DNA of 64,000 bases, taken from NCBI RefSeq assembly GCF_026151205.1, contig NC_087083.1, positions 8,987,460 to 9,051,459 of the forward strand, given 5' to 3'. Made by a program: the position numbers and the translations under genes. Source of the stretch: Bolinopsis microptera (taxonomy: Eukaryota > Ctenophora > Tentaculata > Lobata > Bolinopsidae). Positions 36,101 to 46,149 of this stretch are shown piece by piece. Every line of letters starts with the position of its first letter. Within the stretch, counting starts at the first letter, position 1. The notes under the pieces were generated by a model. It did no database searches. It was not told the origin of the DNA and worked only from the letters and a program-made list of their open reading frames with translations.

Positions 36101-39100
36101 TACTGGGTAACTAGTAACACCAAACTCTCCTGATACGCAACAATTCGATTAATTGTAGCAACATTGTGAGCAAAATTGCAGCAAAACTCGTGACGTGAGA
36201 AATTAAGCTAAATCGTTTCGATTGAAAGGAGCGAGGTACAACTCCCATTGCAAAACAGTTGAACACTTTATATCACAAATATTTGACGTAACAAAGCTAA
36301 CTTGTGACGTTATGATTATCAGTTACCTAACAACCATTAGGTTACCTAGCAATCATTAGTTTAAGAGCTCTCTTAGTTTTATTTTTACGGTAATCACTAA
36401 TCACACACGTAAACAAAACTGCACTTTGTTAATCGTTTTAATACGTGAAGAAGAAAAATTTTATTTAGGACGAATAGGTGGCCTTTCTTCGTTCTATAAC
36501 ATAAATAGAACCTTTATTTATTTATAACATTTAGACCGGCAATGAAAACTAAGGACCTTTCAACCATTTCTAATTGTATACATATTTTACTGACATGATT
36601 TTTATCATTAACAAATATTACTGATTAATTATCCGTCATTATCCTAATCATTAATTAGGGTAATCAATTAGTAATTAACCAATTAACTGACCTCAATTAA
36701 CCAATCTAGTAGGATAGCTCGAGCTCCTTGTTTAATGTGGGGATGTTGGAGTATCCCTAACTTAGACGCTTGCCTCTTTTCCTCCTGTGGGTAAAATGCT
36801 ATCAAAATATGTAGAAAATTAGTAAGTTAGCGGTTTAATTAATTAGCAATTCAAGCAGTTCAAGTTTAGATTTGCGATTAATACGATAAATAATATTTAC
36901 GGTTGGTTACTAATATTTACGGTTGGTTACTAATATTTACGGTTGGTTACTAATATTTACGGTTGGTTACTAATATTTACGGTTGATTGGTTACTAAGCG
37001 TAGAATTGTGATAAAACACTCATATCTTAAACTAATAAAAACAAATTTTTATTGTATTTCCTCAGCCAATAAAAGTAAATAAATAAAAATAAAAGGAATT
37101 AAATAAATAATAATAATTATTGATTAATTCATTAATTAATTAACTAAATAAAGTACCTGGTGTTTTAACCCAGCCCAGATCTTGTCATTTGCCGCGAAAT
37201 TGAGTGGTGGAAGAGGTATAACGACAGTGGAGGGTATCTGACTACTACTATAGGCCGGTGAATCCTGGGGAGAGAGAGAGAGAGAGAGGTTAGTAACCTA
37301 TTAACATACTAATTTATCATTAATAACATATTCATTTAGGAGATAGAGATTAGTATAGTAACCTATTAATATATCATTAACATATGTTAATAACATATTC
37401 ATGGCTCATTATTTATGCATGAGATTTATTAATAGTTTTGATTTATTACATCACATACATGATACATTCGTTTAAAATCCACAAGCGAACTCTGCTTTAC
37501 AGGGGTAAGCAGGAGAGGGGTGAGGGACGCGTAGAAAACGTAGAAACAATATAAATAACCAATTTTATCGGTTTTAACGATTGCGTTATTTTCGGAAACC
37601 GCCCTGGAAAAATTTTACCTTGAAGCGATCAGTTTTGTCTGGTTTCTTTTTATCGCTACGCACATACAAATCAACATAAACATATTCAGTCATCTACCCA
37701 AATTGAGAAATAATACAAAGAAATAAACTGCTGCAACTTAAAACGGTAGGAGGTAGTATTTATAATTTTATGCTCGGTTATAAACAAAATCACTCAACGA
37801 AGGAATTATGTACTGATAAGGACTGAGTGATAATTTCAATTGGAAATAGCTGGTATTATTAAAGCTGAAATGGAATGCAGATAAGACTCAAGATAAGCAA
37901 GATAACAAGTATCATATGGTATAACAATCATTCTCAAGCTGCCGAGCTATTATAGGTTAAGTAGATTTACAAATAGTATCTTAACTGAGCAATCGATAAA
38001 GACCAAGTCTTACCTTTCAAAAGTAATTTTCTTCTCGGTACCGAATTTTCTCGAGCGGATCCCAAATTTTTCGAAACAATTTGATTTCTAAAAAGATTTC
38101 CCAGCAAATCAACAATAAAAATGGCGTTTCCCGGTACGCTAGCGAGCGTACCCACTCTTGAAAAGTTTCTGCAAAGTTGCCAACCCGAGGGCAAAATTTT
38201 ATAAATTTTAATAACACCGACACAAAGGCATTCGAATTGAAGTGAGAATTCTCAGAAAACTGAGCCAATGGCTTAGAGTCCAGCCATTGAGACTGACAAC
38301 CTCATGGAGCGAACTGAAACAATGGCTTCAACACTAATTAATATTGATGATACAAAAAGAAAAGCATGGGATAATGAGGGTCTCATATTATGATCTGTTA
38401 ATGTTAGACGGCCCCAACGTTAATGTGGCTTTTGCTATGTGTTGGTTCAGCCGAATTAATTATTATATAATTAAGTTTATTTTTCCATGTTCAGTTAGTT
38501 GTCATCTGGTTACACAATATGCCACTTATCTTCCATTAGTTGTATGTCAAAATAATGTCATTGTAATTTTGCATGGCTGAAATGTAATGTTTGATTTATA
38601 TTATATATTATGATAGTTTAATTTTATTTTAATTAATTGAATTCTTATATTAATTAATTGAATTTTTAAATTTAAAACAATATTAACCTCTCCGAAAGGC
38701 GGTGTTGGAAGCTCAGGTCGGATCTTGTTAGTTTCCTCCCAAGGGGTTGTAGCGTTGTTATCAACATACCTTCTTTTGGAACTCTGCAATTGTAATTGTA
38801 ATTGTAATTGTAATTGTAATTTTAATTGTAATTGTAATTGTAATTTTAATTGTAATTTTAATTGTAATGGTAAATAACAAACTAATCGAAACTTGAATTA
38901 AATAAAGATCGTTGAGCTGCATAGATAAGTTTACAAATGTAGGCCAGTTTTGAGTAAATTAAAAGTGCTAACTGGTACAGTCAATACTGACAACAGTAAG
39001 GAGATAAACAAGCTCATGCTGGATAGACAGATCAGAGAAAGACGATGTCTACTCGGACATTAAAGCCGCCCTAAGTCGAAGCAACTAAGTTGAGTAAATA

Positions 39101-42100
39101 ATACATGCAGAAAATTTGCATGATATTTACAAGATGCAGTGTTTTCAGCTGCTTATGGAGATCACACTTGAATGACTGAAGTTTGTTTGTTATAATTAAT
39201 TTATTCGATTAACACAGTTTCAGTAACCAACACAATTGAAGTTAAAAAACTAAACCAACCAATCAGACCAGAGTATCGGCACCACGTGACACAAACAACC
39301 AATCAGACCAGAGTATCAGCACCACGTGACACAAACTAACCAATCAGACCACAGTATCAGCACCACGTGACACAAACTAACCAATAAGACCACAATATCA
39401 GCACCACGTGACACAAACAACCAATCAGAGCACAGTATCAGCATCACACGTGACACAAATTAACCAATCAAAGCACAGTATTTAACTTACAGCACTGGTT
39501 GTGGGGGCTTGTTTGGGTTGGAGGGGTTTGAAGTGTGACTGTAGAGATGTTTGGCGTGACGATGCAGCCCCAGCTACACACTTCTTCTTCGTTCCCTCCT
39601 GAGAAGTGCGAATCGTTATTCTACGTTTATTAAACCTGAGTTTAAACTACTGACACAGTTTTAAAACTAGCTACTCAACTATTTCATAACACGCCCATAA
39701 GTGACTAAGGTGTGAGCTGATTTTTAAAAAGGTGATGAATATTTAGGATTGGGTGATGACCGAATACTTGGACTAAAACACGAACCGGTTTAAAAAGTGA
39801 TACTACCAACCAGTATGTCTCTACCAACAGTCTCTAATAAACTCACAGTCTCTTATAAACTCACAGTCTCTAATAAACTCACAGTCTCTAATAAACTCAC
39901 AGCCTCTAATAAACTCACAGTCTCCAATAAACTCAGAGTCTCTAATAAACTCACAGTCTCTAATAAACTCACAGCCTCTAATAAACTGACAGTCTCCAAT
40001 AAACTCACAGTCTCTTATAAACTCACAGCCTCTAATAAACTGACAGTCTCCAATAAACTCACAGTCTCTTATAAACTCACAGTCTCTAATAAACTCACTG
40101 TCTCTAATAAACTCACAGTCTCTAATAAACTCACAGTCTCTAATAAACTCACAGTCTCTAATAAACTCACAGTCTCTTATAAACTCACAGTCTCTAATAA
40201 ACTCACTGTCTCTAATAAACTCACAGTCTCTAATAAACTCACAGTCTCTTATAAACTCACAGTCTCTAATAAACTCACAGTCTCTAATAAACTCACAGTC
40301 TCTAATAAACTCACAGTCTCTAATAAACTCACAGTCTCCAATAAACTCACAGTCTCTAATAAACTCACAGTCTCTTATAAACTCACAGTCTCTAATAAAC
40401 TCACAGTCTCTAATAAACTCACAGTCTCCAATAAACTCACAGTCTCCAATTAACTCACAGTCTCTAATAAACTCACAGTCTCTAATAAACTCACAGTCTC
40501 TAATAAACTCACAGTCTCTAATAAACTCACAGTCTCTAATAAACTCACAGTCTCTAATAAACTCACAGTCTCTAATAAACTCACTGTCTCTAATAAACTC
40601 ACAGTCTCTAATAAACTCACTGTCTCTAATAAACTCACAGTCTCTTATAAACTCACAGTCTCTAATAAACTCACAGTCTCTAATAAACTCACTGTCTCTA
40701 ATAAACTCACAGTCTCTAATAAACTCACTGTCTCTAATAAACTCACAGTCTCTAATAAACTCACTGTCTCTAATAAACTCACAGTCTCTTATAAACTCAC
40801 AGTCTCTAATAAACTCACAGTCTCTAATAAACTCACTGTCTCTAATAAACACACAGTCTCTAATAAACTCACAGTCTCTAATAAACTCACTGTCTCTAAT
40901 AAACACACAGTCTCTAATAAACTCACAGTCTCTAATAAACTCACCGTCTCTAATAAACTCACAGTCTCTAATAAACTCACAGTCTCTAATAAACTCACAG
41001 TCTCTAATAAACTATCAGTCTCTAATAAACTCACAATCTCCAATAAACTCACAGTCTCCAATTAACTCACAGTCTCTAATAAACTCACAGTCTCTAATAA
41101 ACTCACAGTCTCTAATAAACTCACAGTCTCTAATAAACTCACAGTCTCTAATAAACTCACAGTCTCTAATAAACTCACAGTCTCTAATAAACTCACTGTC
41201 TCTAATAAACTCACAGTCTCTAATAAACTCACTGTCTCTAATAAACTCACAGTCTCTAATAAACTCACAGTCTCTAATAAACTCACAGTCTCTAATAAAC
41301 TCACTGTCTCTAATAAACTCACAGTCTCTAATAAACTCACTGTCTCTAATAAACTCACAGTCTCTAATAAACTCACCGTCTCTAATAAACTCACAGTCTC
41401 TTATAAACTCACTGTCTCTAATAAACTCACAGTCTCTAATAAACTCACTGTCTCTAATAAACACACAGTCTCTAATAAACTCACGGTCTCTAATAAACTC
41501 ACTGTCTCTAATAAACACACAGTCTCTAATAAACTCACAGTCTCTAATAAACTCACCGTCTCTAATAAACTCACAGTCTCTAATAAACTCACCGTCTCTA
41601 ATAAACTCACAGTCTCTAATAAACTCACAGTCTCTAATAAACTCACAGTCTCTAATAAACTATCAGTCTCTAATAAACTCACAATCTCCAGGGCGGGCAT
41701 GTTTTTTAGACTCTGGAGACAAGCTCCACTGCAGAAGTGCCTCATTCAGGCTGGATAAAGGACAAAAGTACCACCAGCGTGCTATTTGTAAAGAGTAAAG
41801 CAAATGCACAAACAAATATCAAGAGGATAACAGCCACGATCAGAACTTGTTAAGAAGCAGTGAGATTATATAGCCTCAATAAAGATTTTTAGTGGGCAGA
41901 GAGGGAACAGAGAAACCAAGAATTAAGACTGGTGAAGAAAAGTGGGGAAGAAACAATAGTCCTTGCTAAACGCAATGATTTCTGAAATCTGAATACTTCT
42001 TACACACTGATACTGCACTGTGTACATTGCTCAACACATAAGAAATAGACTCCCTCTATACTTAACAAACTTGTCAAAGAAACGAAGAAAAAACCCATAC

Positions 42101-42823
42101 TAAAATAAACATTTCACTTTATCCGGGCTAATAAAGTGAACTTTGTAGATATAAATTCTTATCTACTAACAGCATTTTATCTAATTAGTGTATATTCTAG
42201 AGTACATAATATTTAGTGTGTAGTTGGATATTCTGCAGGGTTCGAAAACTTTCAACACTATGTTGCAAATAATTTGAGTGACAGGTGGATTTCGGTGACA
42301 GGATGAATTTGAGTGACGGGTAGGATTTCTGAGGGTGCATGTATAAGATGACGTGAATGGGACCCAGTCCCCAGCAAACACGATGGTCTTAATATTTATT
42401 TAATTTATGTGCAATAACTGGGTCTATTTTTGACTACTTGTATACTTTTGTTTTGAGTATATACTAATAGGTACCATAATTGTGAACATAGCATGTATTT
42501 GGTGAAGAATTAAAAATTTAATTATTTTTCAGACACCTTAATTACACTTCGGGAGAACTCAATATCTAATATATACAATAATTACCGCTACACCTGTTTC
42601 TGTAAGACTAGTTCTAATTTTCTAGTTCTAATTTCTAGTCCAAATTTTCTAGTTCTAATTTCTAGTTCTAATTATCTTTGTTAAAATGTTCATGAATAAA
42701 AGTATGATGATCACGTGACAGAAACTAACCAATCAGAATTAATTGAATAAAATAATAAATTAAATGTTTTACCTGAAGCACAGTAGTAGACTTTCTCTTG
42801 GCAACTTTTCCCCCACGGATCAT
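27104..42823 (-). CDS. CCNE: Cyclin E, complete 13-exon gene
   Basis: Cyclin E activates CDK2 at the G1/S transition in the nucleus. Coding exons, 5' to 3' on the minus strand: 42773-42823, 39491-39598, 38688-38783, 37157-37264, 36692-36784, 32512-32573, 31576-31660, 30403-30498, 30158-30233, 29328-29406, 28929-29049, 28634-28756, 27104-27232. All junctions are GT-AG and keep phase; they sum to 1,227 nt (408 codons plus stop), close to human cyclin E1. Seen: basic N-terminus with KRKSTTVLQE (exons 1-2), DNNATTPWEE and LPTPP (exon 3, at the place of the N-terminal Fbw7 degron), cyclin box RAILLDWLIEV then LKRETFYLSMDYIDR, LHMAAKLE-EIYPP and YITD (exons 7-8), second fold PSMIAASALW (exon 11), and a C-terminus with PLTPESDSDNE and YLTPN, resembling the C-terminal phosphodegron. 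Oddities: MRAIL is ARAIL; introns are loaded with repeats. Identification is by family knowledge; exon edges are inferred by eye. Confidence 0.93.
27342..28212. repeat. 21-bp minisatellite, about 41 copies, in cyclin E intron 12
   Basis: Units of 21 bp alternate irregularly between GGGACTGGTGTGATATAGCA-type and GGGGCCGGGTGTGATATAGCA-type, with AGCATGGG and AACAGGGG variants. The first and last GTGATATA words (27351 and 28191) are exactly 40 units apart. Four frames stay open for about 300 codons, giving heptapeptide repeats on both strands, the usual result of a stop-free repeat with a period divisible by three. It sits in the last cyclin E intron (27233-28633), so coding is not needed to explain it. 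Confidence 0.93.
28548..28633. repeat. Two-copy E-box/CCAAT module beside cyclin E exon 12
   Basis: GTCACGTGATACAAAACAACC followed by AATCAGRGGGCTGCATTCT occurs twice in tandem. If the exon 12 donor is not used, the cyclin E frame would read 13 more codons into this module and stop at a TGA inside the CACGTG motif (28592-28594). Confidence 0.85.
29460..29660. repeat. 42-bp E-box/CCAAT tandem array in cyclin E intron 9
   Basis: CACGTG starts at 29487, 29529, 29571 and 29613, and a mutated TACGTG is at 29655: exact 42-bp steps. Each unit has GTCACGTGACACAAACTAG and CCAATGATAAGGG. The minus-strand ORF covering it is a 14-residue repeat artefact. Confidence 0.93.
32700..35372 (-). mobile_element. 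5'-truncated non-LTR retrotransposon (jockey/CR1 superfamily) in cyclin E intron 5
   Basis: An open reading frame at 32923-35370 encodes 815 residues without interruption: the tail of an endonuclease/exonuclease/phosphatase-like domain (SSDHYLVSF near residues 59-67) followed by a full reverse transcriptase. RT motifs are in order: NYRPISNLTYLSKILEK (~365), AFDTINHN (~441), GVPQGSILGPLLF (~494) and the catalytic YADD (527-530). Most of the endonuclease domain is missing: an in-frame TAA lies about eight codons before the start of the frame, as expected for a 5'-truncated LINE copy. The 3' part at 32700-32920 has an AATAAA signal and a simple ATTT tail on the minus strand, as seen at LINE 3' ends. 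It lies in the same orientation as cyclin E. The open frame suggests a young insertion, but it cannot be autonomous. Confidence 0.9.
32923..35370 (-). CDS. LINE ORF2 fragment: partial endonuclease plus reverse transcriptase
   Basis: This is the protein of the retrotransposon. It would copy the element's RNA into DNA at a nicked target, but without the N-terminal endonuclease catalytic residues it cannot nick DNA itself. The first codon (GTG) is only the first usable codon after the truncation, not a native start. Residues 150-200 are rich in Lys/Arg (RERRRAKRKAKK), and the final ~200 residues (for example LHKLQKIQNNAARF, YGKKIREPI, KIWNELP) match the C-terminal region common in animal CR1/jockey-type proteins. 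There is no stop or frameshift in 815 codons. Confidence 0.85.
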   Translation of the reverse strand: MINVAQNFIALCESKGFLQHVDSPTHISGGTLDLLFTLGCVSDSLSVTDMMVETSTGTSSDHYLVSFQVPVTFDLHKARTYEEKDVRELSKIDIDKFREDLFCSELNLSEYQSLDETVNLYQNVLEQVLDKHAPLITKRFTAEKSDFWDIKCQIAVRERRRAKRKAKKYPENDEFKTTHFEKCVDAEITINRARDGYYDKQLSSCKGDSKGTYKVINKLLDKEYGSNKLPNGEDIEVAAKLKTFFDQKVKTIYSNIEKEIQNTSLNGQGTKDSTSIDNAKCRLNQFKEVSLSDLETLIKSLPNKSSVLDVIPMWLFKNCLPELLPIIHYIVNESLRVGKFPSALKEASIRPGLKKPTLDVDELKNYRPISNLTYLSKILEKVVHCQLNEYADVNNLFSPYQSGYRKFHSCETAVTKIHNDILMMIDSKSNVVLLLLDLSAAFDTINHNLLLTKLKNAYGITELALSWLQCYLNNRTFKVKVKKATSSEGYLDIGVPQGSILGPLLFILYTRDLEEIVTKYGFSIHLYADDTQVYFTFDVHSSNPDLTAVKNCFLEIKQWMTVNFLKLNDEKTEFIDIGPYVSPIQTMDLGDLSICPVSKAKNLGFLFDHQMNLDSQINAVSKVCYLNQRDLARIGSKLSHDLKVQLVHSNILCFIDYCNSVYYGLTEKNLHKLQKIQNNAARFIFGLYGKKIREPIMPYLKKLHFLPVRFRIKFKISLLVFKCLNNIAPQYLQGHVNLREVRRQSSRLDDDFYLLKVPPAPHFRRTDAAFMFCGPKIWNELPYSVRSLSSVECFKNALKTFYFQLAFDNISNICP
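36895..36998. repeat. 20-bp repeat, five copies, in cyclin E intron 4 to 5 region
   Basis: TAATATTTACGGTTGGTTAC repeats five times, the last interrupted by GATTGG. It lies in the intron between exons 37157-37264 and 36692-36784. Confidence 0.9.
38786..38872. repeat. Hexanucleotide (ATTGTA) microsatellite next to cyclin E exon 3
   Basis: AATTGT/AATTTT units run for about 85 bp ending within three bases of the exon 3 acceptor; on the minus (sense) strand this is an ATTACA-type run ending in AATTGCAG, which supplies the acceptor. Confidence 0.88.
39250..39482. repeat. 40-42-bp E-box/CCAAT tandem array in cyclin E intron 2
   Basis: CACGTG starts at 39283, 39323, 39364, 39405 and 39447. Each unit is CACGTGACACAAAC-(TA)ACCAATCAGACCA-GAGTATCAGCAC. 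It abuts the donor of exon 2 (39491). The core is the same GTCACGTGACACAAAC...CCAAT module seen at 29460, 42710 and 54030. Confidence 0.93.
39835..41690. repeat. 18-bp satellite, about 103 copies, in cyclin E intron 1
   Basis: The unit is TCTCTAATAAACTCACAG. First and last TAATAAACTCAC words (39835 and 41671) are exactly 102 x 18 bp apart. Variants include CTT/CCA for CTA, ACTG/ACCG for ACAG, and rare ATTAAC and CTATCAG units. Variant blocks recur: the CCAATTAAC unit at 40441 returns at 41053 (34 units later), and the CTATCAG unit at 41011 returns at 41659 (36 units later), so the array grew by duplication of ~0.6 kb blocks. Because 18 is a multiple of three and the unit lacks stops in several frames, long hexapeptide-repeat ORFs arise on both strands; they are not taken as genes because the DNA lies in an intron. 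Confidence 0.95.
41695..42770. other. Remainder of cyclin E intron 1
   Basis: AT-rich intron; a TAGTTCTAATTTC-type short repeat lies at 42605-42670, and one CACGTGACAGAAACTAACCAATCAG module at 42713-42737 close to exon 1. Confidence 0.6.
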
Positions 42824-44033
42824 TTTGTTCTACTGGCTAAATGAATATGACCTGGTTAGATAAAAAGCACAGCATGTTAAAAGTTTTAGATAGGTATACT
42901 TATACTGACGAAATCGAGAGAAAATGTTAACAAATTTAAAGTTATTCAAGTTTAAAATGTACAGTGTAATGTTATAAAAGAGGCAGCAGATGCACCAAAG
43001 GTAAGGTCATGTAGATAATGTGTAACACATTTGACTAGGATGTCATCAGCGAGTGACATGGGATATTCAAAAGATTTGACACAGTCAAAATATAAACCCC
43101 TAATCCAAGAAAACAACAATTTCAAGAAAACAACAATTTTATTTAGTATCAATTAAAGCAGACAAAAATATATTTTCTATATATATAACTAGCACGAACT
43201 TTAGATCAGATATCTTAGGGGACTTGGAGTAGCAAGAGATTGACTAGAAGGTATATACCTTTTACAAAGATACGTCGAGAAGAATCCAGGGTGATACAGG
43301 ATCGGAGAGTGCAGACCAAAAGTTTACGCACCCACCTTTGCCTCCTGAGTTCTTGGTTGGATAGAAATTTATGCAAACTTGGTCGTTTATACTCCAAGTC
43401 CCTTTCTTAAAAGAAGTAGTATTAACTATGTCTAGAGTTAGCTTCGTTCAATAATAACAATATCAATATAATAATCAATATCAATACCAGATAAACCTAC
43501 CGAATAAATTATTAAATATCAATAAATTAATTCATTCCGATAAAAATTTTTATAAATTTAGATATTTAGTATCTAAAAACATTACAACAAATGGTTAAAA
43601 AGCGCCCAAAATCGATTTGAAAGATTTTCTGTCTATAGTACAATCCAAATGTTTCTCTCTTCATCAATGAGAAATATTTCATCACCTGTATATTTGAAAG
43701 GGTCAATGATGACAGCTATGATTTCAACTTATCAGCAATGAACTGGAAAACTATCATCTAAAATCATAAGCATCGACTCAGAAAGAAACTTAGAGATGTA
43801 TCAATTTTACAATTTTCTGCTGTTCACGTCTCCTCAATCTCCAATCAATATGTTATGTGGTCTGCCAGAGAAAACTATTTACAAAAAGTATTTTGCTGGC
43901 AAGGTTGATTCAGTACAAACTTGTCAGACCAGCAGCTGATACCATGGAATCTACAAATTTGAAGTCCGCTAAGTCTTTGTTTTGGTCATCAGCTGATCTC
44001 ACAAGCTGATCCTGCAGGAATCGAAAGGGCGGA
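42824..44033. other. Sequence upstream of cyclin E exon 1; no promoter motif assigned
   Basis: AT-rich. A frame at 43215-43397 (minus) has SLHKFLSNQELRRQRWVRK, faintly like a THAP-domain N-terminus, but the rest of a THAP domain does not follow. No TATA or CCAAT arrangement could be tied to the gene, and 5' untranslated exons cannot be excluded. Confidence 0.4.
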
Positions 44034-44391
44034 TCACATGATTACGACGCAGCCCCAAAATAAGTTAGAGCCTTGAAATTTGGCCTGGAGTAAATTCGTT
44101 TTGAGCTCTACTTTTAAACTGCAAAATGTGCTCAGCAGCCGCAGTGACACATATCCACCGAGTTTGCAGATGAGCGCATGGTTTGTTGAGTATTTCTGGC
44201 CACACGTACATGTCATAGGGCAATCCTTTAAATTCAGGTTATATCTAAGAGCTATAGAGTCTGAGAACGGTTTTTTATTCATCAGACATTCATTCGTTTT
44301 TAATGGTAGTGCAGTTAACCAAGCACTTGCCCCTTTCTCAGCAGCTAGTTGGAACATCAACTTAGCCAGCGGTGTTGACTCGAGCTCCTGA
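44034..44391 (-). pseudogene. Retroelement protein fragment, frameshifted
   Basis: The minus strand reads AAEKGASAWLTALPLKTNEC, then a region with ALRYNLNLKDCP, CTCGQKYSTNHALICKLGGY. This EKGASxWLxxLP / LRYxxxxxxxPxxCxCGxxxxxxHAxxCxxGG pattern is familiar from the C-terminal part of reverse-transcriptase proteins in many invertebrate genomes. After the GGY the expected text is lost, suggesting a frameshift. Other RT motifs are not seen nearby. Confidence 0.6.
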
Positions 44392-44429
44392 CGTATTTCT
44401 GCTTGTTTCTGTAGATAGAGCTAAAGCAG

Positions 44430-45230
44430 TAGAGGAGATGGCGGCCTCTCTGGGATCTCACACATCCTGAAACAGAACACTATGTCCCAACGCACTGGTG
44501 TTGGGATGTCTGCCCCCGGTGCCTGCCCGGGTCAATAAAGCAGTCAAGCATCATGTATGTTAGGATGAGCATTCTCAACCAGCAGATGTGGGAACTCCCA
44601 CGAAAGACCGAAACAGATCTAAAGAGACAATTAGCAAAATCGAAAAATAGACTCGAATTTTTTATATAATTTTGAAGCGTATGTTATTGCCCACGTTAAA
44701 ATTATTAGCTATTTTAGATTTAATAATAATAATATTCTACTGCTAAAGATCTTCCAACAGAGTGCAGTATTTTGTAGACCACTGAACCATGGTCAGTAAT
44801 ACTTTTTGAAAGCCGCTCTAATTTTTTCATTTGTGAGAGCCATTCTTAATCAGGTAGAAAACTACACTGAGAACTGGAACAGCGAAAATCTCTATCTACA
44901 TTATTATTATTAAATCTAAAATAGTTAATAATTTAATTAATTATTAACATGCCCCTTAACGTGGGCAATAACATACGCTTTAAAATTATATAAACAAATT
45001 CGAGTCTATTTTTCCAATTGTCTCTTTAGATCTGTTACGTCTTTCGTGGGAGTTCCCACATCTGCTGGCTGAGACCAGCGCTGGTTGAGGATGCTCATCT
45101 TAACATACATGATGCTTGATGCTTGGTGTTGGGATGTCTGCCTGGGGCAGACATCCCAACACCAATGCGTTGGGACATAGTGTTGGTCTGTTTCAAGATG
45201 AGTTAGATCCTAGAGAAGCCTCCATCTCCT
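44430..45230. mobile_element. Foldback element with ~250-bp inverted arms
   Basis: Left arm about 44430-44700 (from GAGATGGCGGCCTCTCTGGG to GCGTATGTTATTGCCCACGT) is the approximate reverse complement of about 44955-45230. Within the arms, CAACACCAATGCGTTGGGAC and TGTTGGGATGTCTGCC recur in both orientations. The ~255-bp centre is AT-rich. No transposase frame is present. Confidence 0.8.
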
Positions 45231-45548
45231 GAGCCCTGGTTTCCTGCCACATTGGTACCTCTGAAAGTATAGAAAGGTGGTGGATTTCTGGCCGGGGTCC
45301 AATATTCTCCCTCTTTATTACTTTATTACTTCTTTATTACTTACTTACTTACTTACTATTCTTTAAGGTGTTATCATTTCTCTGAGATGTTTGCAGAGTC
45401 TTTGTTTTCTAGTCTTTCCTGTTGGCTAAGTCCTGGAGAGATTCATTTTGTATTGTGCTCTGCCAATTGCAACACTTGAATTACTTTATTGTATATATAC
45501 TGTTTGACACTTTTTCATATATGTAGATTCATTTTGTTCCCAAAGAAA

Positions 45549-45809
45549 TTAGACTCTCCTAATGAACGCTTTTTGTGTGCTGCTTTTTGTTGATATTAGA
45601 ACTTCTTCTAGATAGGAATATGAGTCAGTTCCATTAAGTTCTTGTTTAAGTTGAAGGTGACTGGTATCTTGGACTTCTAGACATAGCAGAAGCTGGTGAT
45701 CAGGAGAATCATCGAAGTTGTTACAGAAACGACAGGCTTCACCACTGTATTTACCCATGAACTTCTGGATACCTGCAAAGAATGGTGAGCTGCAGTGAAT
45801 ATAATCCAT
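45549..45809 (-). pseudogene. LINE C-terminal zinc-knuckle-like fragment
   Basis: Reads GEACRFCNNFDDSPDHQLLL then CLEVQ: a CxxC-(x)n-H-x4-C pattern as in the C-terminal ends of non-LTR retrotransposon proteins. It is 86 codons long with no adjacent RT, so it is a relic. Confidence 0.5.
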
Positions 45810-46149
45810 TATTCGGTAGTATATCAGTATGCAGTAGAAGATTAGGCAGTATCCTCCTTATTCAACCTTCAATCATGAATCAAGGATTTCATTATTTTTT
45901 TAAATTACGAATGCGTCGACCAGATAATATTAAATAAAATAAAATATACTTTTATAGCACAATTTGGTGTCGAAACCACAATTTTTCAAGTAAGTGCTTT
46001 TGATGATAAGACCAAAGACATACACAAAAAACAATGTTGATGATAATATAAATGTAGGCACCATGAAGAGCTGTTGGCATTATCCAAAAGATGTTGGCAT
46101 TATCCAAAAGCTTCATCATAATCAGAGTGAAGGATGATAATGTGCGGCA

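Noticed and set aside
39821-41745. Several long repetitive ORFs (up to 361 codons)
   Set aside because: They come from an 18-bp stop-free repeat read in several frames on both strands, lying within a cyclin E intron.
43215-43397. THAP-domain-like frame (SLHKFLSNQELRRQRWVRK)
   Set aside because: The C2CH zinc ligands and the downstream AVPTIF-type motif are not visible in this or neighbouring frames.
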